Source of the DNA: Sulfitobacter sp. HI0040
GTDB taxonomy: Bacteria > Pseudomonadota > Alphaproteobacteria > Rhodobacterales > Rhodobacteraceae
Reading direction: 5' to 3'
DNA: 48,809 nucleotides
Assembly (NCBI RefSeq): GCF_001634885.1
Contig: NZ_LWEX01000112.1
Coordinates: 1 to 48,809 of the forward strand
Shown piece after piece: positions 41,880 through 48,809 of the stretch (the stretch's first letter is position 1; every line of letters begins with the position of its first letter). Both the position numbers and the translations under genes were made by a program. The notes under the pieces are model-generated. The model made no database searches. It was not told the DNA's origin and saw only the letters and a list, made by a program, of their open reading frames with translations.

Positions 41880-43841
41880 TCAGTAGAGGCCCTGAATTTC
41901 CAGGGGCAGCTGGCGGACGGCGCGCTGTTTCAGGATGGTCTTCGGCGGCTGGCGCACGCTGGCGGCTTTCAGCCGGTCATACCGGCTGCTGGATGCGGCC
42001 TGAATGTCATGCTTGTTGCGCAGGATCGTCGGCCGCAGGAAGACGAAAAGCGTCCTGCTGGTGTTGTTCGCGCTGCGCGACTTGAACAATTCGCCCACCA
42101 CAGGGATGTCGCCCAGCCCGGGCACCTTGCTTTCGCCGCTGGTGCTATCATCGCTGATCAACCCGCCCAGCACAACGGTGCCCCGGTTGTCGGCCATGAC
42201 GGTGGTATTGATTACTCGCCGGTTGGTGATCAGGTCTGCCGCCCCCTGAACGTTCGCGTTCACGAGGTTGGAAATTTCCTGTTCGATGGTCAGCTGAACG
42301 ACCCCGCCCGCAGTGATGCGGGGCACCACGTTCATGGTGATCCCGACATCGCGCCGCTCGATCGTAGTGAAGGGCGTCAGCGTGTTCCCCTGGGTGGAGA
42401 AGTTGCCGGTGCGGAACGGCACGTTCTGGCCCACGACGATGGTGGCGGGTTCGTTATCCAGCGTGGTGACAGACGGGGTGGACAGCAACCGGGCGCGTGT
42501 CGATTGCGACAGGGCCTGTACCAGCAGCCCGAATTCGTTGCTGGAGGCACCCAGCGTTCCACCCGTGGACAGGGCGGAGCCTGCGGGTACCCCCACGGCG
42601 GCGAGGATGGCGCTGATCGGTGTGCCGCCCCCGTTGCTGAAGGAGGTCGCGGCGATACCGCCCACGGGCAAGTTCTGGCCAAGCCCGAGTTGCGTGCCGA
42701 GCCGTTCCGCCACATCGCCGGAGACTTCGACGATCGCCGCTTCGATCATCACCTGTGGTCGGCGGACGTCGAGCGCCTTGATGAGGCTGCCGATTTCCTG
42801 AACCTGACGCGCGGTCCCGCGCACGATGATTGAGTTTGTTTCCACAGAGGCCGTGATCGTGACCGCATCGGGTTCCACCACACGGTCGAGCGGCACGAAC
42901 CGCGATGCGGCCTCGGCTTCTGCACCTTCAGCCGCTACGGGCGCTGCGCCCACATCCTGCGCCACAGCGTTGGTGATGTCCGTCGCGTCGCCCACGGTTC
43001 CCTTGACGATCTCCGTGATGACTGCCGCGTCACCGTATTGCAGGTTGAACACGGTGGTAGAGACCGCCACGCGGGGATCGTTTGGCGGCGCCACATCCAG
43101 CGCGATGGCCAGATCGCGAATTTCGCCGATGTCGCTCGGCGTGCCGCGTACCAGAAGAAGGTTGGAGTTCGGATCGACCGACAGGCGCGCGCCCGTACCG
43201 GCCGGGCCCAGCACATCGAGGATCGCATTGCCCACCGCCGCTGCTTCCGCGCTGCGGAAACGAATGACCTCCGAGCGGACAGTGGCGTCGCCGTCGAAGG
43301 ACAGGGCGATGGCCTTGATCCTGTCCACGTTGGCCCGCGTATCGGTAATGACGATGGCGTTGGGGTCATCGATTGCTTCGATATAGCCTGCTTCGGCAAC
43401 CAGCGGGCGCAGGACGCGCACCGCTTCTTCCGATGGCAGCCGTGTCAGGCGCAGCATTTCCGTCACCACGTCCTGACTGCCTGCGAAAGGCGTCTCCGCG
43501 ATGGTGGGGCCGCTGACCGTACGCGCTTCGGCTTCGGGTACGACCTGCCAGATCGTGCCCGCCTGCACGGCGATGAAGCCACGCACCTTCAGGATCGACT
43601 GGAAAAGCGACCAGACGCCTTCCTTGTCCAGCGCCTCGGCGGATACCACTGTCACATCGCCCGTGAGCCCGGGATCGAGCACCAGCGTCCGGCCCGTAAT
43701 CTCGGAAATCTGTTCGACCAGAACGGAAATTTCTGCGTCCCGCAGGTTGATGACGAAGGTTTCATCCGATTGCGCCCGTGCCGGAAGCGTCAGCGCGACC
43801 GTCAGGATCAGGGCGATCAGACTATGCCAGAAAACCCTCAT
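41880..43841 (-). CDS. gspD: Type II secretion outer-membrane secretin GspD
   Basis: 653 residues. A signal peptide (to ~23, ARAQS) is followed by N0 (~25-100), N1, N2 and N3 periplasmic domains. N3 carries an Ala/Glu-rich insertion (GAAPVAAEGAEAEAAS). The secretin domain spans ~375-610, with VPGLGDIPVVGELF starting at 573. It ends with a basic tail of ~50 residues that might bind a pilotin. It forms the outer-membrane channel. The start overlaps gspC (ATGA), and it is last in the G-H-I-C-D operon, an unusual position. Confidence 0.96.
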   Translation of the reverse strand: MRVFWHSLIALILTVALTLPARAQSDETFVINLRDAEISVLVEQISEITGRTLVLDPGLTGDVTVVSAEALDKEGVWSLFQSILKVRGFIAVQAGTIWQVVPEAEARTVSGPTIAETPFAGSQDVVTEMLRLTRLPSEEAVRVLRPLVAEAGYIEAIDDPNAIVITDTRANVDRIKAIALSFDGDATVRSEVIRFRSAEAAAVGNAILDVLGPAGTGARLSVDPNSNLLLVRGTPSDIGEIRDLAIALDVAPPNDPRVAVSTTVFNLQYGDAAVITEIVKGTVGDATDITNAVAQDVGAAPVAAEGAEAEAASRFVPLDRVVEPDAVTITASVETNSIIVRGTARQVQEIGSLIKALDVRRPQVMIEAAIVEVSGDVAERLGTQLGLGQNLPVGGIAATSFSNGGGTPISAILAAVGVPAGSALSTGGTLGASSNEFGLLVQALSQSTRARLLSTPSVTTLDNEPATIVVGQNVPFRTGNFSTQGNTLTPFTTIERRDVGITMNVVPRITAGGVVQLTIEQEISNLVNANVQGAADLITNRRVINTTVMADNRGTVVLGGLISDDSTSGESKVPGLGDIPVVGELFKSRSANNTSRTLFVFLRPTILRNKHDIQAASSSRYDRLKAASVRQPPKTILKQRAVRQLPLEIQGLY

Positions 43842-44713
43842 TGGAGGGGAAACGACATGACGATGGTTTTGCCGTTCCTCTCGACCTCGATACGCGCGAT
43901 GCCCGAGGCCGCAACCGAATCGTAAAGCGCACGATCCTGTTCCACGTTACCTACTGCCTGACCATTGACCGTCGTCACCACATCGCCCGCCTGCAATCCT
44001 GCACGGCTTACACCCGTGTCATGTTCGTCGGCGATCCTATAGCCGTTGTCGGTCGGAACCAATCCTATTGTGTCCAGAACCTCGGCGGGGTTGGCCCTGA
44101 TGCGTTCGCGCCACATGTCGATAAACCCCCGGGTAGAGGTCGGGCGGCTCTTCTGTGCGGCGTCCACCTGCTCACTGATGGAGGGGCCATCGGCCGTCAC
44201 CATCAGGGCGGCCAGCCGTTCCGCGCCGGTCAGAACCTTGGGCGTGTCCTCGTCGAACTCCTCGCCCGCGAAGGCCAATTTGCGGCTTTCGCCCTTAACG
44301 TCCAGCATCACGTGGGACTGCGCGACGGACAGAAGCGTGACGTCTTCCGCTACGGTATCACCGGTACGATAGTTGGCCTCTTCCCCGGAAACGGAGATCA
44401 AGGCGAGCGACCGGGCGGGATCATCCCTCACAATGACGCCGAGCAGAACAAGATCCAGCGGGATCGCCTCCGCCGTTTCTTCAGCGGCGGGGGCCACTTG
44501 GGTGGAGCCGAATGGTGCGAGGGCGAGGGTATCGGCAAGGTCGATCGGCTCGGCGTCCTGTGTCGCCTGGACCGGCAGCGCGACCGGGGGCGGCTCGATC
44601 TCGTGATGGCCGCCCAGATGCCATGTGAGCGGAGCGGCCCCCGCCGCCACCGAGCCCGTGGCAAGGATCAGGATCAGCCAGCGGAAAAAGCGAAAATCCT
44701 CACGGTTTGTCAT
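43838..44713 (-). CDS. gspC: Type II secretion inner-membrane protein GspC
   Basis: 291 residues: a short cytoplasmic N-terminus, one helix (~12-30), a periplasmic linker, the homology region (~80-150; LVLLGVIVRDDPARSLALI, GDTVAEDVTLLSV) that contacts the GspD N0 domain, and a C-terminal PDZ domain (~205-291; GLQAGDVVTTVNGQAV). It links the inner-membrane platform to the secretin. It overlaps gspI upstream and gspD downstream by 4 bases. Confidence 0.93.
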   Translation of the reverse strand: MTNREDFRFFRWLILILATGSVAAGAAPLTWHLGGHHEIEPPPVALPVQATQDAEPIDLADTLALAPFGSTQVAPAAEETAEAIPLDLVLLGVIVRDDPARSLALISVSGEEANYRTGDTVAEDVTLLSVAQSHVMLDVKGESRKLAFAGEEFDEDTPKVLTGAERLAALMVTADGPSISEQVDAAQKSRPTSTRGFIDMWRERIRANPAEVLDTIGLVPTDNGYRIADEHDTGVSRAGLQAGDVVTTVNGQAVGNVEQDRALYDSVAASGIARIEVERNGKTIVMSFPLQ

Positions 44714-45081
44714 ATGGCCCCACCCGCATCGATATATCCGTCGAGCACGAAGAAAACGGTATCATCCCGGCGCAGCCGCGCCCGCAGGGTCACGCGGCGC
44801 AGGTCGGGATCCGCTGTTTCAGCGGTTTCGGTGTCTACGGTAAAGGTCCGCCCAAGCATGTCGATATCATCGCTTTCCGCGCCGCTCATGCCCAATCGCA
44901 ATGCCGTGAGCTTGTATTCAGCCGCCCATTTCGCCGCCATCCGGTCGGATACGTCCGAAATGCGCGCGGTATGCCCTTCGGTCGCGCTGAGCAGGGAGAC
45001 CGCCCCAAGGGCCAAAACCGCCATCGCGACGAGCGCTTCGATCAGGGTGAACCCTGCCTCGGGATCGCGGGTTTGGGTCAT
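44710..45081 (-). CDS. gspI: Type II secretion minor pseudopilin GspI
   Basis: 123 residues from the ATG at 45081, which gives the prepilin leader MTQTRDPEAG followed by FTLIEALVAMAVLALGAVSL. It has the processing glycine, Phe at +1 and Glu at +5. The long upstream open frame is only a shadow over gspH. Length fits GspI, and GspI-type features (LTALRLGMSG, RRVTLRARL) are visible. It overlaps gspH and gspC by 4 bases each. Confidence 0.9.
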   Translation of the reverse strand: MTQTRDPEAGFTLIEALVAMAVLALGAVSLLSATEGHTARISDVSDRMAAKWAAEYKLTALRLGMSGAESDDIDMLGRTFTVDTETAETADPDLRRVTLRARLRRDDTVFFVLDGYIDAGGAI

Positions 45082-45557
45082 TCCGCCGGGACCCTTCGGG
45101 CCGAAATACCGTCGAACGCAAGTTGTACGGCCTCTCCGCCATCGCCCTGCAGGCGCAGGATCGCTTCTTCGCCCGAGGTCGGGCGCATGTCTGCACTGAT
45201 GACGATTTGGCCCCTGTTCCGGTTCTGCCCCTCGCTCAATCGCAGCGGATCGGGCAAGGCGTGTGTGCGCTGCAGAACGCCCGTTTCGGGCAGTTGCCAT
45301 TCGCCTTTCGTCAGCATCCGGAAGGCATAGCGATCCGGCCCCCAGATGAAGGCCATGGGCCGACCTGCCAGCGCCACGTCATCGGCGGCGATATGCAGGC
45401 GCGCGGAAAGCAGTTCGGCTTCGCGCAGCAGGGTATCCTGCCGGCCGGTGCTGTTGACTGCAAGGCCCACGGCACCCCCCATGACTCCGATCAGCACAAG
45501 CACGACGAGAACCTCCACCAGCGTGACGCCGGCGGATGGATCACGCCGCGTTGTCAA
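45078..45557 (-). CDS. gspH: Type II secretion minor pseudopilin GspH
   Basis: 159 residues. The leader MTTRRDPSAG is followed by VTLVEVLVVLVLIGVMGGAV, with Val rather than Phe at +1 and Glu at +5. The C-terminal part has GspH-like features (AFIWGPDRYAFRML; GQIVISADMRPTSGEEAIL). It overlaps gspG and gspI by 4 bases each. Assembled in the tip or shaft of the pseudopilus. Confidence 0.89.
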   Translation of the reverse strand: MTTRRDPSAGVTLVEVLVVLVLIGVMGGAVGLAVNSTGRQDTLLREAELLSARLHIAADDVALAGRPMAFIWGPDRYAFRMLTKGEWQLPETGVLQRTHALPDPLRLSEGQNRNRGQIVISADMRPTSGEEAILRLQGDGGEAVQLAFDGISARRVPAE

Positions 45558-46042
45558 TTGGAGACCTGCCGCGCGCCATGCACGATATCGGCGTTCACAC
45601 CATCGCCCCCCGGGGCCCCATCAGCGCCCAGCGAAACGAGGTCGAACGGTCCCGTATCCCCGGGGGAGCGATAGAGATAGGCGTTGCCCCACGGATCGAG
45701 CGGTACGGACTGCAGATAGCCCCCCGCGACCCAGTTGCGCGGCTCGGGCGGGGCGGTGGGGCGTTCGGCCAGCGCCGCCAACCCTTGGGCGGTTGTCGGA
45801 TAGGATTGATTGTCGAGGCGGTAAAGCTCCAGCGCGCTGCCGATGGCGCGGATGTCGGTTTGCGCGACGGTGGCGCGGGCTTCATCCGGGCGGCCGATCA
45901 CGTTGGGCACGATGATCGCGGCGACAAGCGCGATGATGACGAGCACCACCATCATTTCGATCAATGTCACCCCCGCGTCGGGCACGCGCTTCCTGCGCCG
46001 CATCCAGCGGTTGCGGAGGGCCTTTAAAAGCGCTGGCGGCAT
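45554..46042 (-). CDS. gspG: Type II secretion major pseudopilin GspG
   Basis: 162 residues. The prepilin site follows RVPDAG with VTLIEMMVVLVIIALVAAII, so +1 is Val. The calcium-site C-terminus typical of GspG is clear: YRSPGDTGPFDLVSLGADG, then GGDGVNADI. The leader is long (24 residues) from the ATG at 46042; a start at Met14 would give a shorter, commoner leader. First gene of the minus-strand operon, divergent from gspL with 76 bases between. Confidence 0.94.
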   Translation of the reverse strand: MPPALLKALRNRWMRRRKRVPDAGVTLIEMMVVLVIIALVAAIIVPNVIGRPDEARATVAQTDIRAIGSALELYRLDNQSYPTTAQGLAALAERPTAPPEPRNWVAGGYLQSVPLDPWGNAYLYRSPGDTGPFDLVSLGADGAPGGDGVNADIVHGARQVSN

Positions 46043-46118
46043 GAAACTGTTTTCCTTCTGCTTTCGTGCGTGTGAGGATAGTATCGCGATTACGAGACCG
46101 AGGAAAAGGCAATAGTTC
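46043..46118. promoter_or_regulatory. Divergent promoter region of the two type II secretion operons
   Basis: This 76-base, relatively AT-rich gap separates the starts of gspG and gspL and must drive both operons. GAGGAAAAGG (46100-46109) is the ribosome site for the GTG start of gspL. No palindromic operator stood out. Confidence 0.6.
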
Positions 46119-47285
46119 GTGATTAATCAAGGCACTATCGCAGCCGATACCGCCCCGGGGCGGCCTGGCGCGGTATCTGCCGACGGGCCCGCGCAGGGGC
46201 GGCTGCCGCTTGCGCCTGCCGCATCGCTTCTGAAACATCGCGCGCGGGAACTGGCGCGCCTTCGCCGGACCCAGCCGGAGGTGATCGCATCCGAACATGT
46301 CGGTGCCCATGCCGTAGATCTGCCAAAGTCCGGCGCGCGCCAGCGGGAGGCATTGCTGACCTACGCCGTCGAAGACCGGATTGCAGCCCCCATCGATTCC
46401 GTCCGGGTGGCGCAGGGGCCGGGGCCCGCCGGTCCTGGGGGGGAGGTCGTTGCCCTGGTATGCGAGCGCGCTCTGCTGAACGAATTGGCACAGAGCGCGC
46501 CAGATGCGTCTGTCTTGCCCGAATTCCTGCTGATTCCCCGCCCCGCCGCAGAACCGGGGCGCGTGGCGTGGTCCGTCTGGCGCGAAGGTGAGCGGGCGGT
46601 GGTACGCTCCTCCGACGGGACGGGCTTTGCCGCGCCGCTTCCGCTTCTTGAGCTGTTGTGGGCCAAGGCTGGCCGACCGGACGTCCTGTCGCTCGCCATG
46701 GCGTTGCCGGAAAGTTACGCGGCGCGGGATCTGTCAGACAATCCGCCGCCTGCCGATCCCGCCGATCTGGCGTTCTCATTCTCTCGCGGTCGGCGGGCAC
46801 AGGGCGGCGCCTTGCGGATCGCGGGCTATGCCGCGCTGCTGGCGGCGGTGGCCGTGCTGGCGCAGCTTGCCATTCTCGCCAATGATACGCTGGCGCTGAG
46901 GGATCTGGTCGAACGCTCCAAGCTCGCCGCCCAGACGGCGGCGGAACAGCGGCTGCCCGGGGTCGTGGTAACGGAAGACGTCGATCCCCTGCTCGCCCGG
47001 CTGGCACCCCGCCCGCAGCGCGAAGCCCGGGGGGATTTCCTGCCCCTGCTGGATGAAGTGGCGGGCACGCTCGCCACATCCGAGATCCCGCTGGAGTTTC
47101 GCAGAATGTCATGGGGCGCGGAGGACGGCGCGCTGGTGGTGCTGATCCAGACCCGCGCGTTGGATGATCTTCAGGCCATTCAACAGGTACTGGAATCTGC
47201 GGGTTTCACCGTGCGCAGCGGTGCGGCAAACGCCAGTGACGGCGGCGCCGAGGCCGAGTTGCGCATCGCGCGGAGGGGCACATGA
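46119..47285 (+). CDS. gspL: Type II secretion platform protein GspL
   Basis: 388 residues from GTG 46119, the only start with a ribosome site. The cytoplasmic domain (~1-225; DLPKSGARQREALLTYAVEDRIAAP in part) has the GspL actin-like pattern and recruits GspE. One helix (~231-253) follows, then a periplasmic ferredoxin-like domain (~310-388; DFLPLLDEVAGTLA, QQVLESAGFTV). It overlaps gspM in ATGA. The N-terminal ~25 residues are Pro/Gly/Ala-rich and poorly conserved. Confidence 0.93.
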   Translation: MINQGTIAADTAPGRPGAVSADGPAQGRLPLAPAASLLKHRARELARLRRTQPEVIASEHVGAHAVDLPKSGARQREALLTYAVEDRIAAPIDSVRVAQGPGPAGPGGEVVALVCERALLNELAQSAPDASVLPEFLLIPRPAAEPGRVAWSVWREGERAVVRSSDGTGFAAPLPLLELLWAKAGRPDVLSLAMALPESYAARDLSDNPPPADPADLAFSFSRGRRAQGGALRIAGYAALLAAVAVLAQLAILANDTLALRDLVERSKLAAQTAAEQRLPGVVVTEDVDPLLARLAPRPQREARGDFLPLLDEVAGTLATSEIPLEFRRMSWGAEDGALVVLIQTRALDDLQAIQQVLESAGFTVRSGAANASDGGAEAELRIARRGT

Positions 47286-47737
47286 AAGCGTGGTTCGATA
47301 GGCTGACCCCGCGGGAAAAGGTGCTGCTGGGGGCGGTGCTACCGCTGATTGCCGCGGTCGCGCTTTACCAGTTCGCATGGGTCCCGCTGACGGAGTTGCG
47401 CAATGCACAGCGCGCGCAGATCGCGGCCTATCAGCTGGTGGCCGAAACCGCTGCGCTGTCGGACGTCGATATCGTGCAGAGCGCGCCGCAGAACGACACA
47501 CCCATCGCCACGCGGATCACCGGTTCCGCCGACGCGGCCGGGCTGCCCCTCAGACGGATCGAATCCGAAGGCGCGGGCATGCGCGTCTTGCTCGACGATG
47601 TGCCTTTCGCCGGGCTGATGCTCTGGCTGGCTGAACTGGAAACCGCGCAGGGGGTCACCGCACGCGCGGTGGAGATCGACCGCCGCCCCGCCCCCGGCAT
47701 GGTTTCCGCCCGTCTGTTGCTGGAGCCGGTGTCATGA
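47282..47737 (+). CDS. gspM: Type II secretion platform protein GspM
   Basis: 151 residues with the opening WFDRLTPREKVLLGAVLPL, one helix (~14-36), and a periplasmic ferredoxin-like domain containing GLPLRRIESEG and FAGLMLWLAELE, as in GspM. Overlaps gspL and gspE by 4 bases each. Partner of GspL in the inner-membrane platform. Confidence 0.93.
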   Translation: MKAWFDRLTPREKVLLGAVLPLIAAVALYQFAWVPLTELRNAQRAQIAAYQLVAETAALSDVDIVQSAPQNDTPIATRITGSADAAGLPLRRIESEGAGMRVLLDDVPFAGLMLWLAELETAQGVTARAVEIDRRPAPGMVSARLLLEPVS

Positions 47738-48809
47738 ACGAAGTGAAGACAGTCGCGCCCCGTCTGGCTTATGGGTTCGCGCAGGCCAACGGCGTCATCC
47801 TGCTGCATGAAGAGCGCGGCCTGCGGTGCGCCTATCGCGCCGATGCTCCCCCCGAAGCCCTGCTGGAAGCGCAGCGCGTCGCGGCGGGCAAAGTCACCTA
47901 TGAAGAGGTCCCGCCGGGGGACTTCGAAGCCGCGCTGGGGACGCTCTACCGCGATTCAGCGTCCGAGGCGGCGCGGGTGGCGGCGGACGCGGACGACGAT
48001 CTGGCGGCGCTGGCCGATACCGCTGCCTCGGTGGACGATCTGCTGGCCCAGAACGACGATGCGCCGGTGGTGCGTCTGATCAACGCGCTGTTGCTGGAAG
48101 CGGTCAAGGAGGGTGCCTCCGACGTCCATATCGAAACCGAGGAACGGCGCCTTTCGGTACGCTTCCGCATCGATGGTGTCCTGCGTGAAGTGATCAGCCC
48201 GAAGCGTGCGTTGGCCCCCCTGCTAGTCAGCCGGATCAAGGTGATGGGCAAGCTCGACATTGCGGAAAAGCGCATGCCGCAGGATGGGCGGGTTTCGCTG
48301 CGGGTCGGCGGCTACGAGTTGGATGTGCGGATTTCGTCCATCCCGAGCCAGTTCGGCGAACGGATCGTGCTGCGCCTGCTCGATCGCGGGCAGACCCTGC
48401 GCGGTATAGATCACCTCGGCCTGTCGGAGCGGGACAATGCCGCGCTCAAACGTATTCTGGCCCGGCCCGATGGCATGGTGCTGGTGACGGGGCCGACCGG
48501 CTCCGGCAAGACGACGACGCTTTATGCCGGGTTGGACATGCTGAATGACCGGCAGCGCAATATCATGACCGTCGAGGATCCGATCGAATACACGATGGAC
48601 GGCGTCGGCCAGATGCAGGTGAACCCCAAGACCGATCTGTCGTTTGCCCGGGGCCTTCGCGCCATTCTGCGGCAGGACCCGGACGTTATCATGGTGGGCG
48701 AAATCCGGGACCGGGAAACGGCGCAGATCGCCGTCGAAAGCGCGATGACCGGGCATTTGCTGATCTCCACCCTGCATACCAATACCGCCGTGGGCGCCGT
48801 CGCGCGGCT
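47734..48809 (+). CDS. gspE: Type II secretion ATPase GspE (partial, C-terminus outside window)
   Basis: 358 complete codons are visible from the ATG at 47734, which overlaps the gspM stop. The N-terminal domain (~1-110) is followed by the N2 and ATPase domains: VRLINALLLEAVKEGASDVHIE, the Walker A GPTGSGKTT with Lys259, the Asp-box MTVEDPIEY, Walker B DVIMVGEIRD and the His-box HLLISTLHTNTAVGA. The tetracysteine zinc motif lies beyond the edge. It powers pseudopilus assembly in the cytoplasm. gspF probably follows outside the window. Confidence 0.96.
   Translation, partial: MNEVKTVAPRLAYGFAQANGVILLHEERGLRCAYRADAPPEALLEAQRVAAGKVTYEEVPPGDFEAALGTLYRDSASEAARVAADADDDLAALADTAASVDDLLAQNDDAPVVRLINALLLEAVKEGASDVHIETEERRLSVRFRIDGVLREVISPKRALAPLLVSRIKVMGKLDIAEKRMPQDGRVSLRVGGYELDVRISSIPSQFGERIVLRLLDRGQTLRGIDHLGLSERDNAALKRILARPDGMVLVTGPTGSGKTTTLYAGLDMLNDRQRNIMTVEDPIEYTMDGVGQMQVNPKTDLSFARGLRAILRQDPDVIMVGEIRDRETAQIAVESAMTGHLLISTLHTNTAVGAVAR

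Noticed and set aside
1..48809. CRISPR arrays, tRNA or rRNA genes, IS elements, phage or integrase genes
   Set aside because: I looked for regular direct repeats, cloverleaf-like segments, transposase motifs and attachment duplications and saw none that hold up.

Overview
The window looks like a GC-rich alphaproteobacterial chromosome, most probably from the order Rhodobacterales. This rests on the gene content (Mrp antiporter with a fused A/B subunit, aerobic hemF, type I idi, a paa cluster of alphaproteobacterial type), on tight 4-bp ATGA gene overlaps, and on CtrA-like TTAA-N7-TTAA sites in front of surface genes. No tRNA, rRNA, CRISPR array, insertion sequence or integrase was recognised, so the window reads as resident chromosome with a surface/secretion accessory zone in the middle. 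Both edges cut a gene: paaZ on the left and gspE on the right.

Layout. (1) About 1-6788, minus strand: a phenylacetate catabolic operon in the order thiolase-paaA-B-C-D-E-Z. It covers epoxidation of phenylacetyl-CoA by the diiron complex PaaABC(D)E, ring opening and aldehyde oxidation by PaaZ, and thiolysis. (2) 7001-13000, plus strand: a complete Mrp/Pha cation/proton antiporter operon, mrpA(B)-C-D-E-F-G, divergent from paa. (3) 13022-15534, minus strand: DedA membrane protein, acetolactate synthase-like TPP enzyme, and a possible 40-residue membrane peptide. (4) 15848-22528, plus strand: a 1953-residue secreted mosaic protein with GEVED, SdrD-B-like and DUF11-like domains, then a cluster of very small membrane-protein genes behind a perfect CtrA-type box. 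(5) 22762-27682: a periplasmic lytic transglycosylase and a signalling module. The module is a cysteine-free periplasmic protein of sulfite-oxidase-like appearance, a hybrid histidine kinase with REC and HPt domains, and a divergent LuxR-type response regulator. (6) 28141-37175, plus strand: a small secreted DUF11-like protein, an 880-residue secreted repeat protein, and a 1911-residue protein with a probable outer-membrane beta-barrel. (7) 37201-41849: hemC, hemE, hemF, idi, a class I cytochrome c and a MarR regulator. (8) 41880-48809: a type II secretion system in two divergent operons, G-H-I-C-D and L-M-E.

How the parts may work together. The most interesting segment is 26229-37175. A complete phosphorelay (His379, Asp667 and His818 of the kinase, then Asp55 of the regulator) sits next to an operon of surface proteins, and a near-identical 14-bp motif, TA(T/C)CCTTTGG(G/A)ATA, occurs in front of both the signalling genes and the surface operon. 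The repeat protein and the barrel protein share an N-terminal-type module with an EF-hand-like loop. All three secreted non-barrel proteins, including the giant one at 15848, end in the same kind of DUF11-type beta domain. I infer a regulated surface-assembly system in which the barrel protein anchors or exports DUF11 proteins. This is not proven by sequence alone.
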